In this document: positions 1-7,257 of the stretch, piece after piece
Position numbering within the stretch: the stretch's first letter is position 1
Layout: each line of letters opens with the position of its first letter
NCBI GenBank assembly: GCA_027858955.1
Contig: JAQIBR010000147.1
Span: 1 to 32,987 of the forward strand
Source: Bacteroidales bacterium
Lineage (GTDB): Bacteria; Bacteroidota; Bacteroidia; Bacteroidales; UBA12170
Length of the DNA stretch: 32,987 nucleotides
Direction: 5' to 3'
Notes under the pieces: model-generated
The model's database searches: none
Told to the model about the DNA's origin: nothing
Seen by the model: only the letters and a program-made list of their open reading frames with translations
Program-made: the position numbers and the translations under genes

Positions 1-117
1 GCAAAATTAACCGTTCAGTTGTTGAGCGATCTGAAACGCACAGGTAGTAAATATGGAATGGTTACTATGTGTATCGGAACAGGGCAAGGTGCTGCTGGAA
101 TATTCGAAATGTTATAG
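1..117 (+). CDS. Acetyl-CoA acetyltransferase (thiolase), 3' end only
   Basis: The window opens inside a reading frame that ends with TAG at 115-117 and gives 38 residues. The stretch [16 protein letters not shown] is the C-terminal catalytic signature of thiolases, where the Cys of the C-I-G/T-G-Q-G motif acts as the general base in condensation or thiolysis of acyl-CoA. Thiolases usually end a few residues after this motif, as here. It lies 33 bp upstream of an acyl-CoA dehydrogenase on the same strand, which fits a beta-oxidation operon (thiolase making acetyl-CoA from 3-ketoacyl-CoA). The start and the nucleophilic Cys are outside the window, so the exact substrate class cannot be judged. 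Confidence 0.85.
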   Translation, partial: AKLTVQLLSDLKRTGSKYGMVTMCIGTGQGAAGIFEML

Positions 118-150
118 ACAAAACTTAAAACACGATAAAAATAAAAAATT

Positions 151-1932
151 ATGTCAGAAAATAGAACACTCAAAGGAGGCGAATTCTTAATTCGCGAAAC
201 ATTAGCCGCGGATGTTTTTGTTCCCGAGGAATTTGATGAAGAACAAAGATTGATGCAGCAAAGCTGTAAAGATTTTACAGATACTCAGGTTCTTCCACAA
301 ATAGAGCAATTAGAAAAACACGACAGAGCTTTGTTGACCAAATTAATGAGAGAAGCTGGTGAATTGGGTTTGTTGGGAATTTCCGTTCCAGAAGAATACG
401 ATGGATTTGGCCAAAAATTCGTTACATCTATGCTTACTACTGAAGAAATGAGTAAAGGATTCAGCTTTTCAGTTGCTTATTCTGCGCACACAGGAATTGG
501 TACTTTACCAATTTTGTATTACGGCACCGAAGAGCAAAAGCAAAAATATGTTACCAAATTAGCTACCGGAGAATTTATTGGTGCTTATTGTTTAACTGAA
601 GCCGATGCAGGATCTGATGCCAATAGCGGTAAAGCTAAAGCTACTATTAGTAAAGACGGTAAGCACTATATATTGAATGGGGTTAAGATCTGGATTACTA
701 ACGGTGGTGTTGCAAATTTATATATTGTTTTTGCTAAAATCGACGATGATAAAAACCTAAGTGCTTTTCTTGTTGAGAGCACGCAAGAAGGAGTTAAAGC
801 CGGTGCCGAAGAAGAAAAAATGGGTATCAAAGGATCTTCTACTTGTCAGATGTATTTTGATAATGTAAAAGTACCGGTCGAAAATATGTTGGGTGATAGA
901 GATAAAGGTTTTAAGATTGCCTTAAATATTCTAAATCTTGGACGTATCAAATTAGGTGGTGGAGCTGTTGGTGCTTCAAAAGCGGTTGCAGATAATGCCA
1001 TCAATTATGCCAATGAGCGTAAGCAATTTAAAACTGAGATTTCTAATTTTGGCGCTATCAAATACAAAATAGCTGAAATGGGAATTCGCACTTTTGCTGC
1101 CGAATCATTGATATATCGTGCTGCCCAAAATATAGATGATGCCAAAGATGCATTGATTGCTAGTGGTATGGATATTGGAAAAGCGACAGTCGAAGCCATT
1201 TACCAATATGCCATCGAAGCTTCCATAGCGAAAGTATATGGATCCGAAGTATTGGATTATGTTGCTGATGAAGGTGTTCAAATATATGGAGGTATGGGTT
1301 ATTCTGCCGAAACTCCTGTAGAAAAAGCTTATCGCGATGCACGTATCAACCGTATTTTTGAAGGAACTAATGAAATCAATCGTATGGTTATCGTTGGTGA
1401 ACTTATTAAAAGAGCTATGAAAGGTGAATTAGACCTTTTAACGCCTGCAAAAGAAGTTGCCAAAGAACTAATGGGTATTCCTGATTTTGGTTCCGTATCA
1501 ACTGATTATTACGAATCAAAGAAAAAACTAATCGTTAATTTCAAAAAAGCTATTTTAATGGTTGCAGGTGCTGCACTTCAGAAATTTATGGCTACCTTTA
1601 GCGACGAACAAGAAATCTTGATGGATATTTCTGATATGATTATGATTACTTATGCTGCTGAATCTATGTTACTTCGCGTTGAAAAATTAGATGGTATGAA
1701 TCATGAAAATGTTCCTGCGTTTAAAGATATGCTCGAAGTGTATATGTATGATGCTGCAAGCCAGATGAATAAATTTGGTATTGATAGTGTAAATGCATTT
1801 GCCGAAGGCGATGAACAACAAGCTATGTTAATGGGGATGAAACGTTTTACAAAAACAGGACCTGTTAATGCTAAAGCTGCTCGTCGTCGTATTGCCGATC
1901 AAATGATAGAAGCTAATAAATATTGTTTTTAG
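151..1932 (+). CDS. Acyl-CoA dehydrogenase, long form with C-terminal extension
   Basis: This 593-residue flavoprotein should catalyse FAD-dependent alpha,beta-dehydrogenation of acyl-CoA, the first step of beta-oxidation, in the cytoplasm. The signature YCLTEADAGSDANS is at residues 147-159, the FAD-contacting WITNG at 181-185, and RIFEGTNEINR at 401-411. E404 aligns with the catalytic base of the medium-chain enzyme (the Glu of its YEGT motif). Residues 1-420 form the normal ACAD core. The remaining ~170 residues are a helical extension of the kind seen in very-long-chain-type ACADs, so the protein is longer than the ~380-residue short forms. The 33-bp gap to the upstream thiolase end suggests cotranscription, and a strong hairpin terminator follows at 1952-1981. 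The chain-length specificity is not readable from sequence alone. Confidence 0.93.
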   Translation: MSENRTLKGGEFLIRETLAADVFVPEEFDEEQRLMQQSCKDFTDTQVLPQIEQLEKHDRALLTKLMREAGELGLLGISVPEEYDGFGQKFVTSMLTTEEMSKGFSFSVAYSAHTGIGTLPILYYGTEEQKQKYVTKLATGEFIGAYCLTEADAGSDANSGKAKATISKDGKHYILNGVKIWITNGGVANLYIVFAKIDDDKNLSAFLVESTQEGVKAGAEEEKMGIKGSSTCQMYFDNVKVPVENMLGDRDKGFKIALNILNLGRIKLGGGAVGASKAVADNAINYANERKQFKTEISNFGAIKYKIAEMGIRTFAAESLIYRAAQNIDDAKDALIASGMDIGKATVEAIYQYAIEASIAKVYGSEVLDYVADEGVQIYGGMGYSAETPVEKAYRDARINRIFEGTNEINRMVIVGELIKRAMKGELDLLTPAKEVAKELMGIPDFGSVSTDYYESKKKLIVNFKKAILMVAGAALQKFMATFSDEQEILMDISDMIMITYAAESMLLRVEKLDGMNHENVPAFKDMLEVYMYDAASQMNKFGIDSVNAFAEGDEQQAMLMGMKRFTKTGPVNAKAARRRIADQMIEANKYCF

Positions 1933-1951
1933 CCGAACAAAATGAGATAGT

Positions 1952-1981
1952 CCTCCGGTTTCGGCCGGAGGCTGTTTTTTA
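1952..1981 (+). terminator. Rho-independent terminator after acyl-CoA dehydrogenase gene
   Basis: A perfect 7-bp GC-rich stem (CCTCCGG at 1952-1958, CCGGAGG at 1965-1971) with a 6-nt loop is followed by CTG and a T run at 1975-1981. It sits 20 bp after the ACAD stop codon. This would end the thiolase-ACAD transcript and make the following DUF4442/acyl-CoA synthetase pair a separate or read-through unit. Confidence 0.85.
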
Positions 1982-2016
1982 AAGAAGAAAACCAAAAACC
2001 AAATTAAAGCAAATAA

Positions 2017-2499
2017 ATGAAAGGAAATAAATTTAGAGATTCTGCTACAAATACTTTTAAAATGGGCTTGTTTATGCTCAAGAATTTACCGCTTGGTTTT
2101 TTTGTGGGACTTCGTGTGAAACACATTGATGAAAAAAGTGCTTCGGTATCGGTTCCATTTAAATATTTAACTAAAAACCCATTTCGTTCCATTTATTTTG
2201 CCGTACAAAGTATGGCCGCTGAACTTTCAACTGCTGTTCTTGCGAAGTCATCTATTTACAATACTCCTGTACCTGTTTCTATGCTCGTCTTTGATATGAA
2301 TGCAAAGTTTACAAAGAAAGCAACTTCGCGAATTGTGTTTCGTTGTGAACAAGGAGAAGATATTGTGAAAGCAGTTGAAGATTGTCTTGCCACTGGAGAT
2401 GGGAAAACAGTTACCGTAAAAACCATAGGAAAGGATAAGAGCGGTGTGCAAGTGTCAGAATTTAATTTTACTTGGACCTTTAAACCAAAAAATATATAG
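2017..2499 (+). CDS. DUF4442 hotdog-fold protein, thioesterase-like
   Basis: The 160-residue product matches the DUF4442 family, a branch of the hotdog-fold superfamily to which acyl-CoA thioesterases belong. The visible pattern is the N-terminal helix, the GLRVKHIDEKSASVSVPF strand pair, the N-P-F-R-S-I-Y-F segment beginning the long central helix (FAVQSMAAELSTAVLA, about residues 67-82), and C-terminal beta strands ending in FNFTWTFKP. No signal peptide or membrane segment is seen, so it should be cytoplasmic. It lies 39 bp upstream of a long-chain acyl-CoA synthetase and downstream of beta-oxidation genes, which suggests a role on acyl-CoA substrates, either hydrolysing or binding them. 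The catalytic activity of DUF4442 proteins is not well established to my knowledge, so thioesterase is an inference from fold and context. Confidence 0.75.
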   Translation: MKGNKFRDSATNTFKMGLFMLKNLPLGFFVGLRVKHIDEKSASVSVPFKYLTKNPFRSIYFAVQSMAAELSTAVLAKSSIYNTPVPVSMLVFDMNAKFTKKATSRIVFRCEQGEDIVKAVEDCLATGDGKTVTVKTIGKDKSGVQVSEFNFTWTFKPKNI

Positions 2500-2538
2500 A
2501 CCGAAAAAAATGTAAAAACCAACCTAAATCTAAGAGAA

Positions 2539-4362
2539 ATGGAAATAAGAAGAACCTTCGACATTGTAGATCAATTTGTTGAGAAGTACCCAAAAGATGA
2601 TGCCCTGACCGTTAAACGAAATGGCCAATGGGAAAAATTTAGCAGTCAGCAATACAAAGAATTTGTCGATAACTTTAGCTATGGCTTATTAGCCGCTGGC
2701 TTTAAAAAAGGCGATAAAATTCTTACTGTTTCCAACAATCGACCTGAATGGAATTTTATTGATATGGGAATGAGCCAGGTAGGTGTTATTCACGTTCCTA
2801 TCTACCCCAATAATGGTCAAAAAGAATACGAACATATTCTTGTGCATTCAGATGCAAGAATTATTATTACTTCATCTCAGGAATATTACGATATATTAAG
2901 CGAACACGCGAAAGTAGCGCCAAATATCGAAAAGATTTATAGTCTTGATAATCTTGAAGGCATTCCAAATTGGATGGAGTTTATCGAACTTGGCAAGCAA
3001 AATGCCGCTAAATTTAAGGACGAACTCCAAAAAATTAAAGATGGCATTGAGCCACGCGATTTGATGTCGATTATTTACACTTCAGGAACAACTGGATTAT
3101 CAAAGGGTGTAATGCTTTGCCACGAAAATTTCATGTGTAATGTAAAGGCAACACAAAACATTTTACCTGTTGGAGATAACGAAAAATTTCTAAGCTTTTT
3201 ACCACTCTGTCACGTTTTGGAACGTATGGTTAATTACTTGTTTATGTCGAAAGGTGTATCTGTTTATTATGCAGAGAGTATAGAAACTTTGGGCGATGAT
3301 ATGCGCGAAGTGAGTCCTGAAGGATTTACTTGCGTGCCAAGAGTTCTCGAAAAAATCTTTGATAAGATCATGCTGAAAGGTAAAGACCTAAAAGGCATTA
3401 AAAAAGCTCTCTTTTTCTGGGCAGTTAATTTGGGTTTAAAATACGAACTTAACAGAGCAAACGGTTGGTGGTACGAATTCCAACTTAAGCTTGCCAATAA
3501 ATTGATATTCAGCAAATGGCGCGAAGCTACAGGAGGTAAAATTAGAGTTGTCATCTCAGGTGGAGCTGCTTTGCAGGTGCGTCTGGCTAAAATTTTCAAT
3601 GCTGCCCAAATTCCCGTTATGGAAGGTTACGGCCTAACCGAAACATCTCCGGTAATTTCCGTTAATCATCCTGAATATCCAAAATTACAGTTTGGCAGTG
3701 TCGGACCAATTCTCGATAATATTGATGTTAAGATTGCAGAAGATGGCGAAATTATGATGAAAGGGCCTAGCTTGATGTTAGGTTATTATAAAGATGATAA
3801 GAAAACAGCTGAAGTAATCGATAAGGATGGATATTTTCATACGGGAGATATAGGAGAAATAGGGGAGCACAATATTTTGAAAATCACCGATCGTAAAAAA
3901 GAGATATTTAAACTTTCTACAGGAAAGTACATTGCTCCTCAAGTAGTTGAGAATAGATTTAAAGAATCTGCTTTTATCGAGCAAATTATGGTTGTTGGTG
4001 AGGGTGAGAAATTTGCAGCTGCTATTATTTGTCCTTCATTTGAGTTCTTGCATGGATGGTGCTTTAATCATAATATTACTTATCGTGATAATAAAGATCT
4101 TATTCAAATTCCGGAAGTTATTGCTCGCTTTCAGCAGGAAGTAGATCGCATTAATGAGGGTTTGGGTAGTTATCGTCAAATTAAGAAGTTTGAACTCACT
4201 TGTCAGGAATGGTTAACCGAAACCGGAGAATTATCGCCTACTCTGAAAGTGAAGAGGAAATTCTTAAAAGAAAAGTATAAAACAAAACTTGATCGTTTAT
4301 ACGGTTATACTGAGGATCATGGTCATATTGGTGTTCCAGTTAATGCTGTAGAAGATAATTAG
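2539..4362 (+). CDS. Long-chain fatty acid-CoA ligase (AMP-forming)
   Basis: This 607-residue adenylate-forming enzyme activates fatty acids in two steps (acyl-AMP, then acyl-CoA). The P-loop-like signature YTSGTTGLSKG is at residues 180-190 and the adenine-binding motif GYGLTETSP begins at residue 363. The hinge and C-terminal core motif GDIGEIGEHNILKITDRKKEIFKLSTGKYIAPQ is split over the mobile C-terminal domain and includes the expected D-R-K-K hinge and the conserved G-K of the catalytic lysine region. The length is normal for the FadD15/ACSL-like group of Bacteroidetes. It has no membrane span or signal peptide. It follows the DUF4442 gene by 39 bp and closes the fatty-acid block, with a hairpin terminator directly after it. 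Confidence 0.93.
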   Translation: MEIRRTFDIVDQFVEKYPKDDALTVKRNGQWEKFSSQQYKEFVDNFSYGLLAAGFKKGDKILTVSNNRPEWNFIDMGMSQVGVIHVPIYPNNGQKEYEHILVHSDARIIITSSQEYYDILSEHAKVAPNIEKIYSLDNLEGIPNWMEFIELGKQNAAKFKDELQKIKDGIEPRDLMSIIYTSGTTGLSKGVMLCHENFMCNVKATQNILPVGDNEKFLSFLPLCHVLERMVNYLFMSKGVSVYYAESIETLGDDMREVSPEGFTCVPRVLEKIFDKIMLKGKDLKGIKKALFFWAVNLGLKYELNRANGWWYEFQLKLANKLIFSKWREATGGKIRVVISGGAALQVRLAKIFNAAQIPVMEGYGLTETSPVISVNHPEYPKLQFGSVGPILDNIDVKIAEDGEIMMKGPSLMLGYYKDDKKTAEVIDKDGYFHTGDIGEIGEHNILKITDRKKEIFKLSTGKYIAPQVVENRFKESAFIEQIMVVGEGEKFAAAIICPSFEFLHGWCFNHNITYRDNKDLIQIPEVIARFQQEVDRINEGLGSYRQIKKFELTCQEWLTETGELSPTLKVKRKFLKEKYKTKLDRLYGYTEDHGHIGVPVNAVEDN

Positions 4363-4386
4363 TAATGTGATTCTCTTATTTTCCTC

Positions 4387-4434
4387 ACCCGCGAAATATT
4401 CTGGTTTACTAGATAGTTTCGTGGGTTTTTTTTA
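4387..4434 (+). terminator. Terminator after acyl-CoA ligase gene
   Basis: A 10-bp stem (ACCCGCGAAA at 4387-4396, TTTCGTGGGT at 4417-4426, one G-T pair) with a 20-nt loop runs into a T tract at 4426-4433. It lies 24 bp after the ligase stop and fits a rho-independent terminator on the plus strand. Confidence 0.8.
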
Positions 4435-4504
4435 TTTTATTATAAATGGAAAGAGACGGTCTGAAAAGCCTTTTTAATTGGTAGAGCATACTCTAATTCG
4501 CAGT

Positions 4505-4519
4505 GCGTCTCAAAGACGC
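4505..4519. other. Short perfect hairpin between convergent genes
   Basis: GCGTCT and AGACGC form a perfect 6-bp stem around a CAA loop, 20 bp from the 3' end of the minus-strand flavoprotein gene. It could slow or end minus-strand transcription, but no T tract follows in that direction, so the terminator reading is weak. Confidence 0.4.
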
Positions 4520-4538
4520 GCCGCGAAAGTTTCATAAT

Positions 4539-5519
4539 TTATGCTTCTGTGTATTGCTGAATCATATCAGAAACTATTTTCTTCACAGTTTTTATCTCCT
4601 TAATATCTTCAATAGTTGGCCCGGCCACATAAAAAGTTTTGTAACTAGCTTTAAAAGCTGATTTTTCCATCGATTTCATCCCGCGATAGGTTATTATCAT
4701 TTTGACATATTTCTTTAGACGCTTATTTTTCATTAGCATTTTTTGAAAGTATGATGCTTTTGTACCAACTTTTTGTACGTATGGTGTATTGATGACAGTT
4801 AGGGGAGTCCCCGATAAGTTTGAAGTTCTTACTATATCTTTTGCTCCGTACTCAATTAAAGCATTTTTATAATCATCGGTAACTGGCGATTCTTCTGCGG
4901 CAATAAATAAAGTACCTATACTAACTGCTTCTGTACCATAATTTAAGGCATTTTTTAATTGTTTTCCTGTAGCAACACCTCCTGCAGAAATAATAGGAAT
5001 TTCAAAATTAGCTTTTAAAAGTGGAATCAATTCTTTTAGGGGTATATTTCCTGCATGTCCTCCTGCTTCGGCATTCACTGCTATAATTGCATCTGCACCT
5101 AAATCGGCAACTTTTTGTGCAAATTTTAAATCAACCACATCGCAAAATACCTTTATTCCTTTTGCTTTGCATTGTCTAATTGTTTCCTCTGGACTTCCCA
5201 AAGAAGTGATTATAAAATCAACACCCAATTCAACACATGTTTTGAGTTGAGCAGGGTATTTTATATTTGATTTGTTTACTATCAAATTAATACCAAATGG
5301 TTTATTTGTTTTCGACTTGATGTCAATAATTGCTTCACGAAAAGCTACATCGGTACGATAGTTAAGTGCAGGAATGGCTGCAGTTATACCGCTTTCCAGT
5401 GCTTGAATCACCATCTCAGCGTTTGAAATCAGAAACATAGGAGCCATAATTATGGGATAATCAATACCCAATAATTTACAAAATGGATTGTCTTTAAAAA
5501 TTGCCTTGGAGTTGTTCAT
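4539..5519 (-). CDS. Nitronate monooxygenase family flavoprotein (NPD/FMN TIM barrel)
   Basis: The 326-residue product belongs to the 2-nitropropane dioxygenase / nitronate monooxygenase family, FMN-dependent TIM barrels that oxidise alkyl nitronates or, in the FabK branch, reduce enoyl-ACP. Visible signatures are YPIIMAPMF at 21-29 near the N-terminal FMN site, EAGGHAGN at 151-158 carrying the family His (H155), and the phosphate-binding AGGVATGKQL at 179-188 followed by GTEAVSIGTLF. The position downstream of fatty-acid genes makes a FabK-like role worth keeping open, but it is on the opposite strand. The gene is monocistronic and a TAAATTTG -7-like box lies 21 bp upstream of its ATG. The family is clear; the substrate is not. 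Confidence 0.85.
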   Translation of the reverse strand: MNNSKAIFKDNPFCKLLGIDYPIIMAPMFLISNAEMVIQALESGITAAIPALNYRTDVAFREAIIDIKSKTNKPFGINLIVNKSNIKYPAQLKTCVELGVDFIITSLGSPEETIRQCKAKGIKVFCDVVDLKFAQKVADLGADAIIAVNAEAGGHAGNIPLKELIPLLKANFEIPIISAGGVATGKQLKNALNYGTEAVSIGTLFIAAEESPVTDDYKNALIEYGAKDIVRTSNLSGTPLTVINTPYVQKVGTKASYFQKMLMKNKRLKKYVKMIITYRGMKSMEKSAFKASYKTFYVAGPTIEDIKEIKTVKKIVSDMIQQYTEA

Positions 5520-5539
5520 CTTAAATTCAGTTATTTAGT

Positions 5540-5547
5540 CAAATTTA
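5540..5547 (-). promoter_or_regulatory. Putative -7 box (TAAATTTG) of flavoprotein gene
   Basis: On the minus strand TAAATTTG matches the Bacteroidetes TAnnTTTG element. No TTTG is found 19 bp further upstream, so only half of the consensus is present. Confidence 0.4.
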
Positions 5548-5689
5548 TTAGGTAAAAGTACTGAAAAATAAGGGATTTGGAAAGGGAATCGGAAGAAAAT
5601 AATGTAAAAGATTGATCCGATAATTTTAATAAGACTGAAGGGTTTTATTAAAAAAATGGGACTCTAAAATTTATCATTTCAAAATATTT

Positions 5690-5716
5690 AGGCATTTTTT
5701 CTATTGGAAAATGCCT
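5690..5716. terminator. AT-rich hairpin, possible terminator of toxin-antitoxin unit
   Basis: A perfect 9-bp stem (AGGCATTTT at 5690-5698, AAAATGCCT at 5708-5716) with a 9-nt loop lies in the 294-bp gap between the flavoprotein and toxin genes, about 100 bp past the toxin stop. A moderately T-rich stretch follows on the minus strand. Apart from this hairpin and the -7 box at 5540 I see nothing else in the gap. Confidence 0.4.
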
Positions 5717-5813
5717 TTAAAATGTGAAGATTACCGATTGATCAGTAAAATGAATTTTTTTACTTCAGCTTTTTCTAATTTGCCTATTTAAATGTTAGAT
5801 TAATAAAGCTTAT

Positions 5814-6158
5814 TTAATCATTTTCAAATAGATGACTAATTTTATCTTTGATAATATTTTCGACATTGACATTAATCATTCCCAATTTCCTTTTAATCAA
5901 CTTTTGTGGTATAGTTACCATTTTATGTAACCTAATAACAGAATCAACTGTCAATCCAGTGCCAGTCCAATTGGCACTATTTTTTTCAATAACAAAATCA
6001 CTTTCAATGTGTTCATCTGGAATCTTACTTGAAATAAAGGCAATAATAACGTGCTCATGCTTTCCTATAGCCGAAGTCAAACAGAGTGTTGGCCTGACTT
6101 TAGAAGCAGAAAAATCATCAAAGGGAAAAGGAACTAATACAATTGAGTTCTTAATCAT
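5814..6158 (-). CDS. PemK/MazF-family toxin
   Basis: The product begins MIKNSIVLVPFPFDD and continues SASKVRPTLCL, the typical N-terminus of the PemK/MazF endoribonuclease toxin fold (first beta strand, then the K-x-R-P motif whose Arg contributes to the active site). This start gives 114 residues, normal for the family. An in-frame ATG lies 18 bp further upstream (6176), but the 6158 start gives the classic coupled overlap ATGATTAA with the antitoxin stop and has a GGAG sequence 9 bp before it, so I prefer it. The partner gene is immediately upstream on the same strand. Expected action is RNA cleavage in the cytoplasm when the antitoxin is lost; the cleavage site cannot be predicted here. 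Confidence 0.85.
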   Translation of the reverse strand: MIKNSIVLVPFPFDDFSASKVRPTLCLTSAIGKHEHVIIAFISSKIPDEHIESDFVIEKNSANWTGTGLTVDSVIRLHKMVTIPQKLIKRKLGMINVNVENIIKDKISHLFEND

Positions 6159-6390
6159 TAAATGGTTCTCCATCATTATTTGAATAAATATCTTCTGAAC
6201 TATCCTTTAAAAAATCAAAAGCAGGATTATTTGATATTGAAGACAGCCATAGTTGTTCTTCGTCTTGTTCAGTATTTATATCATCAATTAAAATTATGAT
6301 ACGAACTTTACTATCTGATCTATCCAGTTGATAATCAATTTTTAAATGTCCGGTCTTATCTGTTTTTGAATTTATTTCAATTGCTTTCAT
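6151..6390 (-). CDS. Antitoxin-like partner of the PemK/MazF toxin
   Basis: This 79-residue acidic protein starts MKAIEINSKTDKTGHLKIDY, then a beta-rich stretch KVRIIILIDD, then an acidic tail EDIYSNNDGEPF. This is the pattern of small antitoxin-like proteins (the K-A-I-E-I/.../K-V-R-V-I-I-L-L form) that accompany PemK or PIN toxins in Bacteroidetes and cyanobacteria. It contains no clear DNA-binding motif. Its stop codon overlaps the toxin start by 8 nt, so translation is coupled. A good AAAGGA sequence lies 2 bp before the ATG, and a TATCTTTG -7-like box is at 6408-6415. The pairing is strong; the family name is from memory of the pattern. Confidence 0.75.
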   Translation of the reverse strand: MKAIEINSKTDKTGHLKIDYQLDRSDSKVRIIILIDDINTEQDEEQLWLSSISNNPAFDFLKDSSEDIYSNNDGEPFND

Positions 6391-6407
6391 TTCCTTTCGA
6401 TTTTATA

Positions 6408-6415
6408 CAAAGATA
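6408..6415 (-). promoter_or_regulatory. Putative -7 box (TATCTTTG) of toxin-antitoxin operon
   Basis: TATCTTTG on the minus strand matches TAnnTTTG, 17 bp upstream of the antitoxin ATG. A TTTG lies upstream but at 26 bp spacing, too far for the usual -33 element. Confidence 0.45.
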
Positions 6416-6513
6416 GTAAAATATAGTATTTATTTTCGAACCAAAAATAATCAAACTAAATAATATTGAGTTTTTCGTTAATCTAACTAAACTTCAAAAC
6501 TGCAAACTCAACT

Positions 6514-7245
6514 CTAAACATCAAACTTCTTTCTAATTTCTTGCTCCATCTTAAAAAAATACTGTTTCTCAAGACTATACAGTTTGATTTCAAAAATATA
6601 ACCAGACTCATCTTCATGAATAATTTCTACTTTTGGTGGCCGTTTTATTGATGCCCAAGGAAGGCTTAAAATTTCAAAACGGATTTTATCTATTTTAGTC
6701 TCAGCTTTGTCGCTTTTATTTGATTTTATAGTAAATGCGTGACTTAAAACCATTTCGCCGGGATGCACTTTAATAATGGTTTGGTTGCTTAATTTGCTGT
6801 ATGGAATATAAATTATCTCACCCGAATCGCTTTCAATTTTAAATAAACGGTTGCTCATTTCAATAATTTTTCCTTCAAAATTATTGACCTGAATAATATC
6901 TTTTTCCTTAAAATCTTGGTTCATTTTAAACAAAGCTCCGGCAATAAAATCTTTAATAGAAAACCATAAAATCCAAAATGCACTAAGCATCAATAATAAA
7001 AATAAACCCCAGGAATACAGCTTGTTAGAATCTGAGAATTGTTGAATACAAATTATTATAAAAATTGACCAAATTCCAACTTCGAAAATAGCAATATATT
7101 GTTTTATTAGATTCTTTTTCGATTCGCTTTTAGTAAGATAGGGGATAAATCGTTTTGAAATGAATAAAACCACAAACATAAGCAGAGCAAGGCCGCTAAA
7201 AAACAATAGCTCAAAATTCGAGAAAGTTAAAAAATCGTTTTCCAT
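6514..7245 (-). CDS. Small MscS-like mechanosensitive channel protein
   Basis: This 243-residue membrane protein has three to four hydrophobic segments in its first ~110 residues (about 10-30, 48-68, 76-100). A soluble domain follows whose start, GALFKMNQDFKEKDIIQV...FEGKIIEMSNRLFKIESDSGEIIYIPYSKL, is the MscS beta domain (family pattern G-D-x-I-x-V...G-x-V-x-x-I...T-x-x-x-x-x-D...I-P-N-S). The usual I-P-N-S is I-P-Y-S here. It should gate ion or osmolyte flow across the inner membrane under tension. It begins 12 bp after the stop of the huge permease-ATPase gene on the same strand, so the two are almost surely cotranscribed. That arrangement joins an ion importer with a tension-released channel. 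Confidence 0.83.
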   Translation of the reverse strand: MENDFLTFSNFELLFFSGLALLMFVVLFISKRFIPYLTKSESKKNLIKQYIAIFEVGIWSIFIIICIQQFSDSNKLYSWGLFLLLMLSAFWILWFSIKDFIAGALFKMNQDFKEKDIIQVNNFEGKIIEMSNRLFKIESDSGEIIYIPYSKLSNQTIIKVHPGEMVLSHAFTIKSNKSDKAETKIDKIRFEILSLPWASIKRPPKVEIIHEDESGYIFEIKLYSLEKQYFFKMEQEIRKKFDV

Positions 7246-7257
7246 AGTTTTTATTCT

